A stretch of 46,110 bases of DNA, taken from NCBI GenBank assembly GCA_040385825.1, contig JAZKGQ010000019.1, positions 1-46,110 on the forward strand, written 5' to 3'. The position numbers were made by a program, and so were the translations under genes. Below, in pieces: positions 16,293 to 24,785 of the stretch. The DNA is from JANNNF01 sp040385825 (GTDB lineage: Bacteria > Pseudomonadota > Alphaproteobacteria > Rhodobacterales > Rhodobacteraceae). Below the pieces are notes generated by a model. That model was not told the origin of the DNA and ran no database searches. It saw only the letters and a program-made list of their open reading frames with translations. The number at the start of each line of letters is the position of its first letter. The stretch's first letter is position 1.

Positions 16293-17465
16293 TCAATGCG
16301 ATAACAGAAATGAGCCGAAGGAGGGCTGCACTGTGGCCGTCGCAGGTGGGCCGAAACCCGCCAACGGGGCGGCAATCAGGCTGTCTGCGGCCCAGATGGC
16401 GGGGGTCACCTCCAGCACGGCACGCGGCAATCCGCAGGCGCGCCAGTCCTTGATCTGGCGCAGGCCCGCCGCCCCGAGGGCGCGAATGTCCCCGGCCGGG
16501 CCGGTGACGTGCCAGCGGCCATCCCAGGGCACGCCTCCTGCAACCGCCCGCGGCTCGCGCACAATCAGCACCGCGTCATTCACGCAGCGCGAACGGCAGC
16601 CCCACAGGGTCGCATCGCGCCCCGCCGCAATCGCCTGTTGCAGACGCTGCAACGCGGCCTCGCGCGGGGCATAGTCCGCGCCTGAAGTCCAGCGCAGGGC
16701 GGCAATCAGCAGACGGCGCTGCATGTCGGGCGGCAGATCTTGCAACCCCGCGCGCCCGATCCACAAAGCCCCGGCGGTTTCGGTCACGATCCGCGCGGCC
16801 TCGCGGCCAAGCGCCCAGATCAACGCCTGCCGCGCGGCGTCAAGGTTGGCTGCGGTCGCGGCCAGGCCAGCGGACCCGATTCCAAGCGGAATCAATGCCT
16901 TGACAACACGCCGCGCCTTTACCCGCGTGTAGGCGTCATCGTCATTCGTCGGATCATCAACCCAGACCACACCCTGCCTGCGCAGATAATCGCGCAGCGC
17001 CTGCCGCCCCTGGGTCAGCAAGGGGCGCGACCATGCCACGCCATGTTGCGACCACATCGGTCGCATGCCTGACAGCCCGTCCAGCCCGGCCTTGCGGGCA
17101 AGGCCCATCAGCAGGGTTTCGGCCTGATCATCGGCGGTATGGCCCAGCATGATGTGACCGATGCCCCTGCTCCGCGCCCAATCGGCCATCAGTGACAGCC
17201 GCGCGCGGCGGGCCTGATCCATCAGATTTCCGCTGGGAAACGGGCCGGACCAGTGCAGCGTGGTGTGGGGGATGTTCTGGCTTTCGCAATACAGGGCGAC
17301 GCTGGCGGCCTCTGCGGCAGCCTCGGGCCGCAACCCGTGGTTCACCGTCACAGCCTCAATCCGATGACCCGCCCGGTGCATCAGATGCAGCAGCGCCATG
17401 GAATCGCCGCCTCCGGACACCGCCACCCCGGTAAGGTCGGATGGACCGTTCGAGACGGCCTTCAA
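16293..17465 (-). CDS. tilS: tRNA(Ile)-lysidine synthase
   Basis: This 390-residue TilS attaches lysine to C34 of the CAU-anticodon tRNA(Ile), so that it reads AUA instead of AUG. The N-type ATP pyrophosphatase motif SGGGDS follows the start by about 16 residues, and LGHTADDQAET lies further on. The frame stays open upstream into cpoB, but homologues begin shortly before the SGGGDS loop. I therefore set the start at TTG 17463-17465, which lies 23 nt past the cpoB stop; no ATG or GTG is available there. A start inside cpoB is possible. ftsH follows after 76 nt, as in many bacteria. Confidence 0.9.
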   Translation of the reverse strand: MKAVSNGPSDLTGVAVSGGGDSMALLHLMHRAGHRIEAVTVNHGLRPEAAAEAASVALYCESQNIPHTTLHWSGPFPSGNLMDQARRARLSLMADWARSRGIGHIMLGHTADDQAETLLMGLARKAGLDGLSGMRPMWSQHGVAWSRPLLTQGRQALRDYLRRQGVVWVDDPTNDDDAYTRVKARRVVKALIPLGIGSAGLAATAANLDAARQALIWALGREAARIVTETAGALWIGRAGLQDLPPDMQRRLLIAALRWTSGADYAPREAALQRLQQAIAAGRDATLWGCRSRCVNDAVLIVREPRAVAGGVPWDGRWHVTGPAGDIRALGAAGLRQIKDWRACGLPRAVLEVTPAIWAADSLIAAPLAGFGPPATATVQPSFGSFLLSH

Positions 17466-17488
17466 CAGGCTTTGGTCATTGTCTTGCC

Positions 17489-18319
17489 CTACTGGCAAGC
17501 CAGCCCCTGCATCGCCACCGTGGCCTGGGTTGCGGGCATGCTGCCGGGATAGCGGGTGCCAACCTCGGCCAATGTCACGCAAGCCTCGGGTACCTGCCCC
17601 AGGGCGCCCAGGGATTCGCCCAGTTTCAGCAGCGCCTCGGGGGCCTTGGCCCCGTCCGGCGCACCGGAAAACGCCTCCAGATAGGCCCGCGCGGCATTCG
17701 AGGTTTCGCCCAGTTGGGTCAGCGCCTCGCCCTTCAGGAAATGGGCCTCCTGCGTCAGCGGGCTGCCAGGAAAGGATTGGAGGAAGGTATCAAACTGCGT
17801 TGCAGCCCCGCGAAAGTCACCGGTAGCGAGCACCCCCTTGGCCCGGTCAAAATCTGCCTGTTCGCCCATCGCCAGTTCCGCGCCGCCCGTGGCGGGGGCG
17901 TCAGGCTGTGCCGGGGTGGCGACCGGGGCCGCAGCAGCACCACCGCCGCCCAGCACGGATGTTTCCGCAACCGCCGCCAGATCGCAGCCTTCGGTCACTT
18001 CGCACAGCCGGTATTCCATATCGCCGATGCGGTTGGTGCCGTCGCTGACCACACGGTTCAGCTTCAGTTCCACCTCCTCGGTCTTGGCGGTCAGCCGCGA
18101 CAGCGCGGCTTCCATCGTGTCCATCCGCTCCAGCGCCGATCCGCCGGCGCTGCCATTGCTGGCAGCCCCGGTTGTCACCAGCTCTGATTTCAGGGCGTTG
18201 AACTCGGCCGCAAGAGTGCCCAGTTCAACCCGGATATCGGCAAGGGTCTGCGCCTTGTCCTGCGCCAGGGCGGCGCAGGGCATCAGCAGCACCGCAGACA
18301 AAACCAGCGGACGGATCAT
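17489..18319 (-). CDS. cpoB: Cell division coordinator CpoB (YbgF)
   Basis: This 276-residue periplasmic protein has a signal peptide (MIRPLVLSAVLLMPCAALAQ), an N-terminal coiled coil (about 25-95), an Ala/Pro/Gly-rich linker with a Cys pair, and C-terminal TPR repeats from about 150 (FDRAKGVLATGDFRGAA...). CpoB links the Tol system and PBP1B during constriction. It lies 4 nt after pal, the normal last gene of the tol-pal cluster. Confidence 0.93.
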   Translation of the reverse strand: MIRPLVLSAVLLMPCAALAQDKAQTLADIRVELGTLAAEFNALKSELVTTGAASNGSAGGSALERMDTMEAALSRLTAKTEEVELKLNRVVSDGTNRIGDMEYRLCEVTEGCDLAAVAETSVLGGGGAAAAPVATPAQPDAPATGGAELAMGEQADFDRAKGVLATGDFRGAATQFDTFLQSFPGSPLTQEAHFLKGEALTQLGETSNAARAYLEAFSGAPDGAKAPEALLKLGESLGALGQVPEACVTLAEVGTRYPGSMPATQATVAMQGLACQ

Positions 18320-18323
18320 CCGG

Positions 18324-18860
18324 TCAGACCCCCGCGCCTGCCGACAGCACCGTCACAGCGCGGCGGTTCTTGTTGTAGCAGGCTTCTTCCGAACAGACTT
18401 CGATCGGCTTTTCCTTGCCATAGGAAATCGTGCGCATACGGCTGGAGGCAACGCCCTGCGAAATCAGATAGTCCTGCACCGCAGCCGCCCGGCGTGCGCC
18501 AAGCGCAAGGTTGTACTCGCGGGTGCCCTGTTCATCGGCATGGCCTTCGATGATGGCCGCATAGCCGGGATTGGTGTTCAGCCATTGCGCCTGCCCCGCC
18601 AGCGTGCCCCGCGCCTCGGGCGAGAGGGTGGACTGGTCAACCGCAAACAACACCTTGTCGCCGACCGACTGGTTGAAATAGGCGATCGAGCGCGGATCGC
18701 TCGGGTCGCCCAGACCGTTGGTGTCGATGAAGCCGCCGGCGCCGCCCGCGCCCCCGGCCCCGCCCGCACCGGCACCACCTGCGCCATAGCGATCAGGGTT
18801 GTTACACGCAGCAAGCGCCAGCGTGGCAATCAGAAGCAGGGCTCGTGGCATCAACGACAT
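18324..18860 (-). CDS. pal: Peptidoglycan-associated lipoprotein Pal
   Basis: This 178-residue lipoprotein has a lipobox LAAC with Cys19, a Gly-Ala repeat linker (about 26-44), and an OmpA-like domain (about 65-175) with the peptidoglycan-binding NxxLGxxRA-type segment YNLALGARRAAAV. Pal anchors the outer membrane to peptidoglycan and exchanges partners with TolB. The Gly/Ala tract is longer than in enteric Pal. It lies 78 nt downstream of tolB. Confidence 0.95.
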   Translation of the reverse strand: MSLMPRALLLIATLALAACNNPDRYGAGGAGAGGAGGAGGAGGFIDTNGLGDPSDPRSIAYFNQSVGDKVLFAVDQSTLSPEARGTLAGQAQWLNTNPGYAAIIEGHADEQGTREYNLALGARRAAAVQDYLISQGVASSRMRTISYGKEKPIEVCSEEACYNKNRRAVTVLSAGAGV

Positions 18861-18938
18861 AGCGGTTTCCTTCTTACTGGCTCGAATTTGGCCAAAGATA
18901 ACAGGTTTGCGCTGCCGGGGGAATCCGGCAGCACGAAA

Positions 18939-20276
18939 TTACGGCAGCAGCGGTGACCACGCGGGGTCAGACGCAGCACCATCGGTCGGGATCTGTTTCA
19001 GGTTCCGCCCGGAAATATCCACCGACCAAAGCGAGGACTGCCCGCCCGCGCCAGAGGTTTCGCGCATGAACATCAGAACGCGGCCATTGGGCGCCCAGGT
19101 CGGGCCTTCATCCAGGAACGAGGCCGTCAGCAGACGTTCTTCCGACCCGTCCGTGCGCAGCACGCCAATGTGGAACCGGCCCGCGTTCTGCTTGGTAAAG
19201 GCGATCAGATCGCCGCGCGGCGACCAGACCGGCGTGCCATAGCGCCCCGCCCCGCCGGAAATCCGCTGAGCCTCGCCACCGCCAGACGACATGATGTACA
19301 GTTGCGGCGACCCCGACCGGTCTGATTCAAACACGATCTGGCTGCCATCGGGGCTGAACGAGGGCGCGGTTTCAATCGAGGGCGCGTTGGTCAACTGGGT
19401 CAGACGCCCCGACCCGGTGGCCAGCGCGTAGATGTCGGTGTTGCCGCCGCGTTCAAGGCTGAACACCACGGTCGCCCCGTCGGGCGAAAAGCGTGGCGCA
19501 AAGGTCATGGTGCCGGGCTGTTCATCCAGCGACCGGCGCTGCAGACTGCCGACATCCATCAACGTGATGCGCGGAAAGCCGGATTCGTAGCTGGTGTAAA
19601 GGATGCGGTCACCCGTGGGCGAAAACCGCGGCGCAATGACGATGGACGCGGAATCCGTCAGGTACTGCACGTTCGCGCCATCATAATCCATCACCGCCAG
19701 ACGCTTTTCACGGGCGTTCTTGGGGCCTTGCTCGGACACATAGACGATGCGGCTGTCAAAATAGCCGCCCTCGCCGGTGATCTTGGAATAGACCACATCG
19801 GCCACCTTGTGCGCCATGCGCCGCCAGCCCTGGGTAGTGCCCGCAAACTGCAAGGCCGCCCCTTCGATGGGCGCGCCGGAAAACACGTCATAGGCGCGAA
19901 ATTTCACCGTGATGCGGTCGCCCGCGACTGATACCGCCCCGGTGATCAGCGCCTGCGCATTGATCGCCTTCCAGTCCTGATAGGCCACGGGGGCATCAAA
20001 GCTGCTGACATTGCTGATGAACGCCTCTGGCCCGATTTCGCGGAACAGGCCGGTGCCGACCAGATCGGCAATCACCACCGCGCTGATATTGGCCGCATAA
20101 TCCCCCGCCCCGCCTTCATCGACAAAGGCCGGGGCGGCAAAGGGCAGCGGCTCGATCACGCCTTGATCAATCACGATCCGCAACGGGCCGTTCTGCGCAA
20201 GGGCGGGGCCTTGTGTCAGCCCGAGGGCAAGGCCCAAAACCAGGGCGGGAAGAAGGGTTCGGACGAAATGCTTCAT
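18939..20276 (-). CDS. tolB: Tol-Pal system periplasmic protein TolB
   Basis: This 445-residue protein has a signal peptide (MKHFVRTLLPALVLGLALGLTQGPALAQ), a TolB N-terminal domain and a six-bladed beta propeller with WD40-like PD40 repeats (SPTGDRILYTS, SPDGATVVFS, SPDGSQIVFES, SPRGDLIAFT). TolB shuttles between TolA and Pal. The start ATG 20274-20276 was preferred over a frame start 75 nt earlier because it opens the signal peptide. It is separated from tolA by 109 nt. Confidence 0.95.
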   Translation of the reverse strand: MKHFVRTLLPALVLGLALGLTQGPALAQNGPLRIVIDQGVIEPLPFAAPAFVDEGGAGDYAANISAVVIADLVGTGLFREIGPEAFISNVSSFDAPVAYQDWKAINAQALITGAVSVAGDRITVKFRAYDVFSGAPIEGAALQFAGTTQGWRRMAHKVADVVYSKITGEGGYFDSRIVYVSEQGPKNAREKRLAVMDYDGANVQYLTDSASIVIAPRFSPTGDRILYTSYESGFPRITLMDVGSLQRRSLDEQPGTMTFAPRFSPDGATVVFSLERGGNTDIYALATGSGRLTQLTNAPSIETAPSFSPDGSQIVFESDRSGSPQLYIMSSGGGEAQRISGGAGRYGTPVWSPRGDLIAFTKQNAGRFHIGVLRTDGSEERLLTASFLDEGPTWAPNGRVLMFMRETSGAGGQSSLWSVDISGRNLKQIPTDGAASDPAWSPLLP

Positions 20277-20385
20277 GTCCTGGGTCTTTCCATTCGTGTT
20301 TGTTCTGTCATCTTGCACCAAATCTGGGGTGCGGTCACGGGGAACTGACATGGATATTGCGTCACTTCCGGTTTAAGTCGCTGCA

Positions 20386-21528
20386 TCATCGTGTCACCAT
20401 GCCAGAGGGATCGAACACCAGTTCCAGATCCTTCCATGCCTCGTATTTCTCGGACGGCAGCGGATAACCCTGCTTGGTGCAGCGGATGATCGCGCGCTTG
20501 GCGGCCCCGAACATCACATTGGCCGAGGCATCGCTGCCGCCTTCGGACCCGGTCATGCGGATGCTGTCGATGACCGGCTTGCCCGACTGGTCCATGTCCA
20601 CCCGCACGATTACGGTGGTCCGCATCGCCTCGGACGACACGGTGCCAAGCGACCAGCAGCCCTGCACGGCCACCCGCAGCGCATCGGTTTCGCCAAAGGT
20701 CATCGGCGGGCCGGCCGGCGCATTGGGCGCGCCGCCGGTTTCGGCAGGTTCGGCAGCGGCTTCTGCGGCAGCCTCGGCCACGGCGGCGGCAATCGCGTCG
20801 GCATCGCTGGTGGTGTCAGTCGGCTCGGCGGCGGCGGTTTCCGTCTCGGCCGGGGTTTCAACCGGACGCCGGGCGGGGCGCGACTTGGGGCGGATCGATG
20901 CCGTCATGCCCAGGGCCTCGGTCTGTTCTTCGGTGGCTTCGGTGCGCAGCACATCGCCCGCTTCTTCCGGCACGGCCTCGGGCACAGCCTCCTCCACCAC
21001 CTGCGGTTCTTCGGCAGGCGCGTCGCTGACGGCGGGGGTGGGTTCCTCAGACGTTACGGCCTCGGGGTCCGGGGTTTCCACCGGGGTCGGGGCCACGCGG
21101 TCTGCCGGGCGCGGTTTGGGGCGGACACTGGTGTTCAGGGATGCCAGCGGCTGTTCCACCTCGGCGGGCGGGGCGATCGGATCGGGCACGTCTTCGGGCT
21201 GGGGCTCGACTACCGGTTCCGGCAACGGTTCGGGTTCGGGCAGCGCCTCGGGCGTGGGGGCAGGTTCTGTCACCGCTTCGGGTGCGGGGGCGGGATCCAC
21301 CTCGGGCGTCACCGGGTCGGGGGTGGCAATCTCGGCGGGTTGTTCGGACGGCACAGGTGTAGACGGCGCCGCCGCCTGCAACGCGTCAAATTCGGCAGCC
21401 GTCATCATGGACACTTCGGTCACGGCCACTTCCGGCGCTTTTTCGGATGTAAACAGCCAGTCCCCCAGAACCACCCAGAGAACAAGGCCCACATGCCCCA
21501 CACCAGAAAAGAGAGTGCCGCGATCCAT
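20386..21528 (-). CDS. tolA: TolA-like energy-transducing protein
   Basis: This 380-residue protein has one N-terminal membrane helix (about 8-26: SGVGHVGLVLWVVLGDWLF). A very long Pro/Glu/Ala/Thr-rich periplasmic region (about 50-285) replaces the Ala/Lys helix of E. coli TolA. The C-terminal domain (VAVQGCWSLGTVSS...) is of TolA/TonB type. It connects the TolQR motor to TolB and Pal. It lies 9 nt downstream of tolR. The SHLS-like motif is present only as SGVGH. Confidence 0.9.
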   Translation of the reverse strand: MDRGTLFSGVGHVGLVLWVVLGDWLFTSEKAPEVAVTEVSMMTAAEFDALQAAAPSTPVPSEQPAEIATPDPVTPEVDPAPAPEAVTEPAPTPEALPEPEPLPEPVVEPQPEDVPDPIAPPAEVEQPLASLNTSVRPKPRPADRVAPTPVETPDPEAVTSEEPTPAVSDAPAEEPQVVEEAVPEAVPEEAGDVLRTEATEEQTEALGMTASIRPKSRPARRPVETPAETETAAAEPTDTTSDADAIAAAVAEAAAEAAAEPAETGGAPNAPAGPPMTFGETDALRVAVQGCWSLGTVSSEAMRTTVIVRVDMDQSGKPVIDSIRMTGSEGGSDASANVMFGAAKRAIIRCTKQGYPLPSEKYEAWKDLELVFDPSGMVTR

Positions 21529-21537
21529 CCAGCCGCC

Positions 21538-22002
21538 TTAGCCGTCGCTGCCCATGGCCGGGCCTTCGGCATCGGTCACCAGACCGATGCTGCGAAACCC
21601 GCCCGCATTCAGCGCGCCCATGACCTGTGCCACCTGCGCATAGGGAATGGCCCCGTCCGCGCGCAAGAACACCTTGTCCGACGTGCGTTCATCGGCAATC
21701 GCCCGCAGCTTGGGGATCAGATCGCCCGCCGCGACCTCGGTGGTCTGGATCATCAGCCGTCCGTCCCCCGTCATGGTGATGGTCAGCGGTTCTTCCTGTT
21801 CGGTCGGCAAGGCATTCGCCGCCGTATCGGGCAGTTCCACCGGAACCCCCACGGTCAGCATGGGGGCCGCGACCATGAAAATGATCAGCAGCACCAGCAT
21901 CACATCCACAAAGGGCGTGACGTTGATTTCAGACATCGCCGCAGAGCCGCCCCTGCCCCGCCGCCCGCGCCCGCCGCCCTTCTTGATGACACCCGCGCCC
22001 AT
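21538..22002 (-). CDS. tolR: Tol-Pal proton-channel subunit TolR (ExbD family)
   Basis: This 154-residue protein has a Gly/Arg-rich N-terminus, then EINVTPFVDVMLVLLIIFMV, a single membrane helix with the conserved Asp needed for proton flow. A periplasmic ExbD-like domain follows. TolR pairs with TolQ to energise TolA. The start lies 3 nt after the tolQ stop. Its first 14 residues (MGAGVIKKGGGRGRRGRGG) are unusually basic. Confidence 0.95.
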   Translation of the reverse strand: MGAGVIKKGGGRGRRGRGGSAAMSEINVTPFVDVMLVLLIIFMVAAPMLTVGVPVELPDTAANALPTEQEEPLTITMTGDGRLMIQTTEVAAGDLIPKLRAIADERTSDKVFLRADGAIPYAQVAQVMGALNAGGFRSIGLVTDAEGPAMGSDG

Positions 22003-22005
22003 GGT

Positions 22006-22701
22006 CTAGGCGTCCAACTGGCGCGACAGGATGGTGGCAAATTCATCGGCAAAGGATTCGTACCCGCCAAGGATATGCTCTGAATCCGCGTTCAGCTTGT
22101 TGTAGAACACCACTGCCGGAATGGCGGCGATCAGGCCGACACCCGTGGCCAGCAGCGCCTCGGCAATGCCGGGGGCGACGACGGCAAGGTTGGTGTTCTG
22201 CGAAATCGCGATCTGTTCAAAGCTGTTCTTGATGCCCCAGACCGTCCCGAACAACCCGATGAACGGCGCAGTCGACCCGGTGGTTGCCAGAAACGACAGC
22301 CCCTTGTTCAACATTCCGGCCTCGCGCGAAATCGCCACATTCATCGCCCGGTCGATACGGGCCTGCGCGCCTGCGATCAGCGCGCCGTCCTGCTTGTGGC
22401 TGCGCCGCCATTCCAGCATGCCAGAGGCGAATATCTTTTCAGACGCCCCCACAGGGTCGGCCCCCATCTTCTCGAACAACTCGTCCAGAGGCTCGCCCGA
22501 CCAGAAGGCACGGTCGAACACCGCGGCTTCCTGACGGGCGCTGCGGAACAGGATGTGTTTGCGAATGATGATCGACCATGACCAGAACGACATGGCCATC
22601 AGCATGATCATCACCACCTTCACCGTGAAGGTGGCGCGTGCGAATAGGGCGAGCATGGAGAAATCAATCTCCTGCGCCAGTGCGAGGGTTTCCGTTTCCA
22701 T
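22006..22701 (-). CDS. tolQ: Tol-Pal proton-channel subunit TolQ (ExbB/MotA family)
   Basis: This 231-residue protein has three membrane helices, at about 15-40, 130-155 (FLATTGSTAPFIGLFGTVWGI) and 165-195 (APGIAEALLATGVGLIAAIPAVVFYN). The small-residue and Thr motifs typical of TolQ/ExbB are present. It forms the pentameric stator channel with TolR. It is the first gene of the tol genes proper, 120 nt after ybgC. Confidence 0.95.
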   Translation of the reverse strand: METETLALAQEIDFSMLALFARATFTVKVVMIMLMAMSFWSWSIIIRKHILFRSARQEAAVFDRAFWSGEPLDELFEKMGADPVGASEKIFASGMLEWRRSHKQDGALIAGAQARIDRAMNVAISREAGMLNKGLSFLATTGSTAPFIGLFGTVWGIKNSFEQIAISQNTNLAVVAPGIAEALLATGVGLIAAIPAVVFYNKLNADSEHILGGYESFADEFATILSRQLDA

Positions 22702-22821
22702 TCCGCCTGCTCTTTATGGGTCGGGGCCGTTGACTGGCTCCGTTACCCGTGATTCTACCCGGATTTAAGGGTGATTGCCAACACATCTTGGAATGCGGCA
22801 GGTTCCCGCCGCACCTGCGCC

Positions 22822-23238
22822 CTAAGATTGGGCGATCTGGCCCGCCAGTCTGGCGCGCAGCGCCTGCGGCAGCCGGGTCGCCGCCCCCGTCACGGACAGG
22901 CACACCAGCGTCACCGAGGCCTGAAACAGAAGGTCTGCCTCCCGCAGCACCGCCTGATCCAGCACCAGCCGCGCGCCACCGACCAGAACCAGCCGCGTTG
23001 TCACCATCAGATCATCGGCAAAGACCGCAGGTTTCAGATAATCGGCCTCCACCCGGCGCACGGCAAAGACGATGCCATCCTCTGTCCGCAAAGCCCGCTG
23101 GTCGATGCCAAGCGAGGCCACCCATTCGCTGCGCCCGCGCTCGATGAATTTCAGATAGTTGGCGTAATAGACGATCCCGGCCAGGTCGGTGTCCTCGTAA
23201 TAGACGCGCACGGGGTGGCTGTGGGGCGGGTTGGTCAT
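22822..23238 (-). CDS. ybgC: Tol-Pal system-associated acyl-CoA thioesterase
   Basis: This 138-residue hot-dog-fold protein has the catalytic YYEDTDLAGIVYYANYLKF motif; the Asp is in the active site. YbgC hydrolyses acyl-CoAs and is thought to link phospholipid metabolism to envelope maintenance. Its position ahead of tolQ is a widespread arrangement. The full-length start ATG is at 23236-23238. Confidence 0.93.
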   Translation of the reverse strand: MTNPPHSHPVRVYYEDTDLAGIVYYANYLKFIERGRSEWVASLGIDQRALRTEDGIVFAVRRVEADYLKPAVFADDLMVTTRLVLVGGARLVLDQAVLREADLLFQASVTLVCLSVTGAATRLPQALRARLAGQIAQS

Positions 23239-23356
23239 GCGGCACCTCTGGTCGGCTGGCGCATCCTACCCGACAGACCGCCACAGGGTCCAGACCGCAT
23301 GCCCTTGCAATGCCCCGCCATTTGCCCATCTTGGACAGACCTGACCGGAGACTGCC

Positions 23357-23818
23357 ATGACCCTGCTGAAATCTGCCGCCCTGCTGCTTGCCCTGACATC
23401 CCCGGCCCTGACCACCCCGGCCCTGGCCGAAGAAGTGGGCCGTGTGGGCGTGGACTGGGTCGGCAACGACATCATCATCGACGCCTTCGCCGACCCCAAG
23501 GTGCAGGGTGTCACCTGCCACATCGCCTATTTTGAACGGTCGCTGATCGACCGGATCAGCAATGGCAACTGGTTTGAAGACCCGTCCTTTTCGGCGGTCG
23601 ATTGCGCGCAGACCGGACCGATCGTCATTGGCGACATCGACCCCGAAGGCGAGAACGTGTTTTCCGAACGCCAGTCATTGATCCTGAAATCGCTGAAGGT
23701 CACGCGGGTTTATGACGAGGCCAACCGGACGCTGCTGTACCTGGCCCATGCGTCCGAGGTCACCCAAGGTTCTGGCAAGATGTCACTTTCCGCCATTCCC
23801 GTCCCCGCCGCCCCCTGA
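23357..23818 (+). CDS. creA: CreA-family periplasmic protein
   Basis: This 153-residue protein has a signal peptide (TLLKSAALLLALTSPALTTPALA) and a CreA-like mature part: VGVDWVGNDIIIDAFADPKVQGVTCHIAYF and QSLILKSLKVTRVYD. It has Cys residues at about 51 and 79. The function of CreA is poorly defined. It stands alone on the plus strand in a region otherwise read leftwards. Its 3' end overlaps the small membrane protein gene tail to tail by 36 nt. Confidence 0.9.
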   Translation: MTLLKSAALLLALTSPALTTPALAEEVGRVGVDWVGNDIIIDAFADPKVQGVTCHIAYFERSLIDRISNGNWFEDPSFSAVDCAQTGPIVIGDIDPEGENVFSERQSLILKSLKVTRVYDEANRTLLYLAHASEVTQGSGKMSLSAIPVPAAP

Positions 23819-24052
23819 CGCCGCCCGCCAGTCGCGCCACAGGGCAATCGCGATGCCCATGGCCATGGCTGGCAGGGCAGAGGCCGCGCCCACGCTGAAC
23901 GATCCCATCTCGCACCCGCCGGAATCGCCGGCCGTGCCGCAGGACGGGTCAAACAGATGCGCCAGCCCCAGCACGGAAAACATCACCACAACCGGCACGA
24001 TCAGCAGGCCGGTCAGCCCATAGCCGATCACACGCCCCACCCTGATCCGCAT
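23783..24052 (-). CDS. Small two-helix membrane protein, unknown function
   Basis: I do not recognise this 89-residue protein. It has two predicted membrane helices (about 9-32 and 53-72) joined by a short loop with two Cys (PSCGTAGDSGGCEMG), and a Gly/Asn-rich tail. Hydrophobicity and a sensible start (ATG 24050-24052) support coding. It lies 19 nt after the upstream hypothetical gene and overlaps creA in antisense by 36 nt. Confidence 0.6.
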   Translation of the reverse strand: MRIRVGRVIGYGLTGLLIVPVVVMFSVLGLAHLFDPSCGTAGDSGGCEMGSFSVGAASALPAMAMGIAIALWRDWRAASGGGGDGNGGK

Positions 24053-24071
24053 GGCCGCCCCCTATTGCGTC

Positions 24072-24698
24072 CTATTGCATCCGACCCACTCGCGCCGCCA
24101 ACCGCATGGCATGCGACGGATCGCGCGCCGACACCGGCATCACCTTATCATATCCCGCGCGGATCACCCCGGCAATTTCGGGGCGCAGCACCGCCACCTC
24201 GCCCACCAGCGCCAAGGGGGATGCGGTCATGAACGCCCGGTCCGACCACAGCAGAATGGTCTGCACGGCCTGAGAAAGCGCCAAAGTCTCGGCAGGCACC
24301 GCCGACAGATGCGCGTCCATCCGCAAGAACACGAAAGCCGCCTTGATCGCGCCCGACGGGTCAAAGCGGAAACTGCGGTACTGGTTGGCCTCGGCCGCCG
24401 CCAGCCGGGAGCAAAGCGGGCCAAGATCGGGGATCAGCCGGTCCAGATTGGGCACATCGGGCAACTCGGCCCAGTCGGTCAGAAAGAACACCATCAGGTT
24501 CGCGCCAAGTTCCGGGTCGGTTTCTGCCATCTTGTGGCCTGCCAGCGCCACCACCGCCTCGACCGCGCCCTTGACGATGGCAAGGGTCGCATCATCGACC
24601 CCGAACACCACCGGCACAATCGGGCGGTCCCAACGGGCAAACAGATACTGCCCGTCGCCGCGCGTGAACAGCGCCTGAACCTTTTCCGCTTCCATCAT
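24072..24698 (-). CDS. Conserved hypothetical protein, probably Rhodobacterales-specific
   Basis: This 208-residue soluble protein is not recognised as any named family. It has mixed alpha/beta character, no signal peptide and no membrane helix. The features noted are YLFARWDRPIVPVVFGVDD, LMVFFLTDWAELPDVPNLDRLIP and a C-terminal RAGYDKVMPVSARDPSHAMRLAARVG. Codon use matches neighbouring core genes, and it lies between ruvB and the tol genes. The start was set at ATG 24698; one Met earlier is equally possible. Confidence 0.65.
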   Translation of the reverse strand: MMEAEKVQALFTRGDGQYLFARWDRPIVPVVFGVDDATLAIVKGAVEAVVALAGHKMAETDPELGANLMVFFLTDWAELPDVPNLDRLIPDLGPLCSRLAAAEANQYRSFRFDPSGAIKAAFVFLRMDAHLSAVPAETLALSQAVQTILLWSDRAFMTASPLALVGEVAVLRPEIAGVIRAGYDKVMPVSARDPSHAMRLAARVGRMQ

Positions 24699-24719
24699 GT
24701 CCCCGTCCGCACAGGTGCC

Positions 24720-24763
24720 CAAAAGTTTTCAAAAACTTTTGCCGATTTCTTCGAAGAAATCGG
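24720..24763. repeat. Double palindrome between ruvB and the hypothetical gene
   Basis: Two adjacent perfect hairpins are seen: CAAAAGTTTT / AAAACTTTTG (24720-24729 and 24732-24741, 2-nt loop) and a 22-bp palindrome centred at 24752/24753 (CGATTTCTTCGAAGAAATCG core, 24743-24762). It lies 22 nt after the ruvB stop and so could act as a terminator, or it may be a dispersed intergenic repeat. The AT-rich content contrasts with the surroundings. Confidence 0.7.
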
Positions 24764-24785
24764 GTCCGGGCGCAACCCCCGGATT

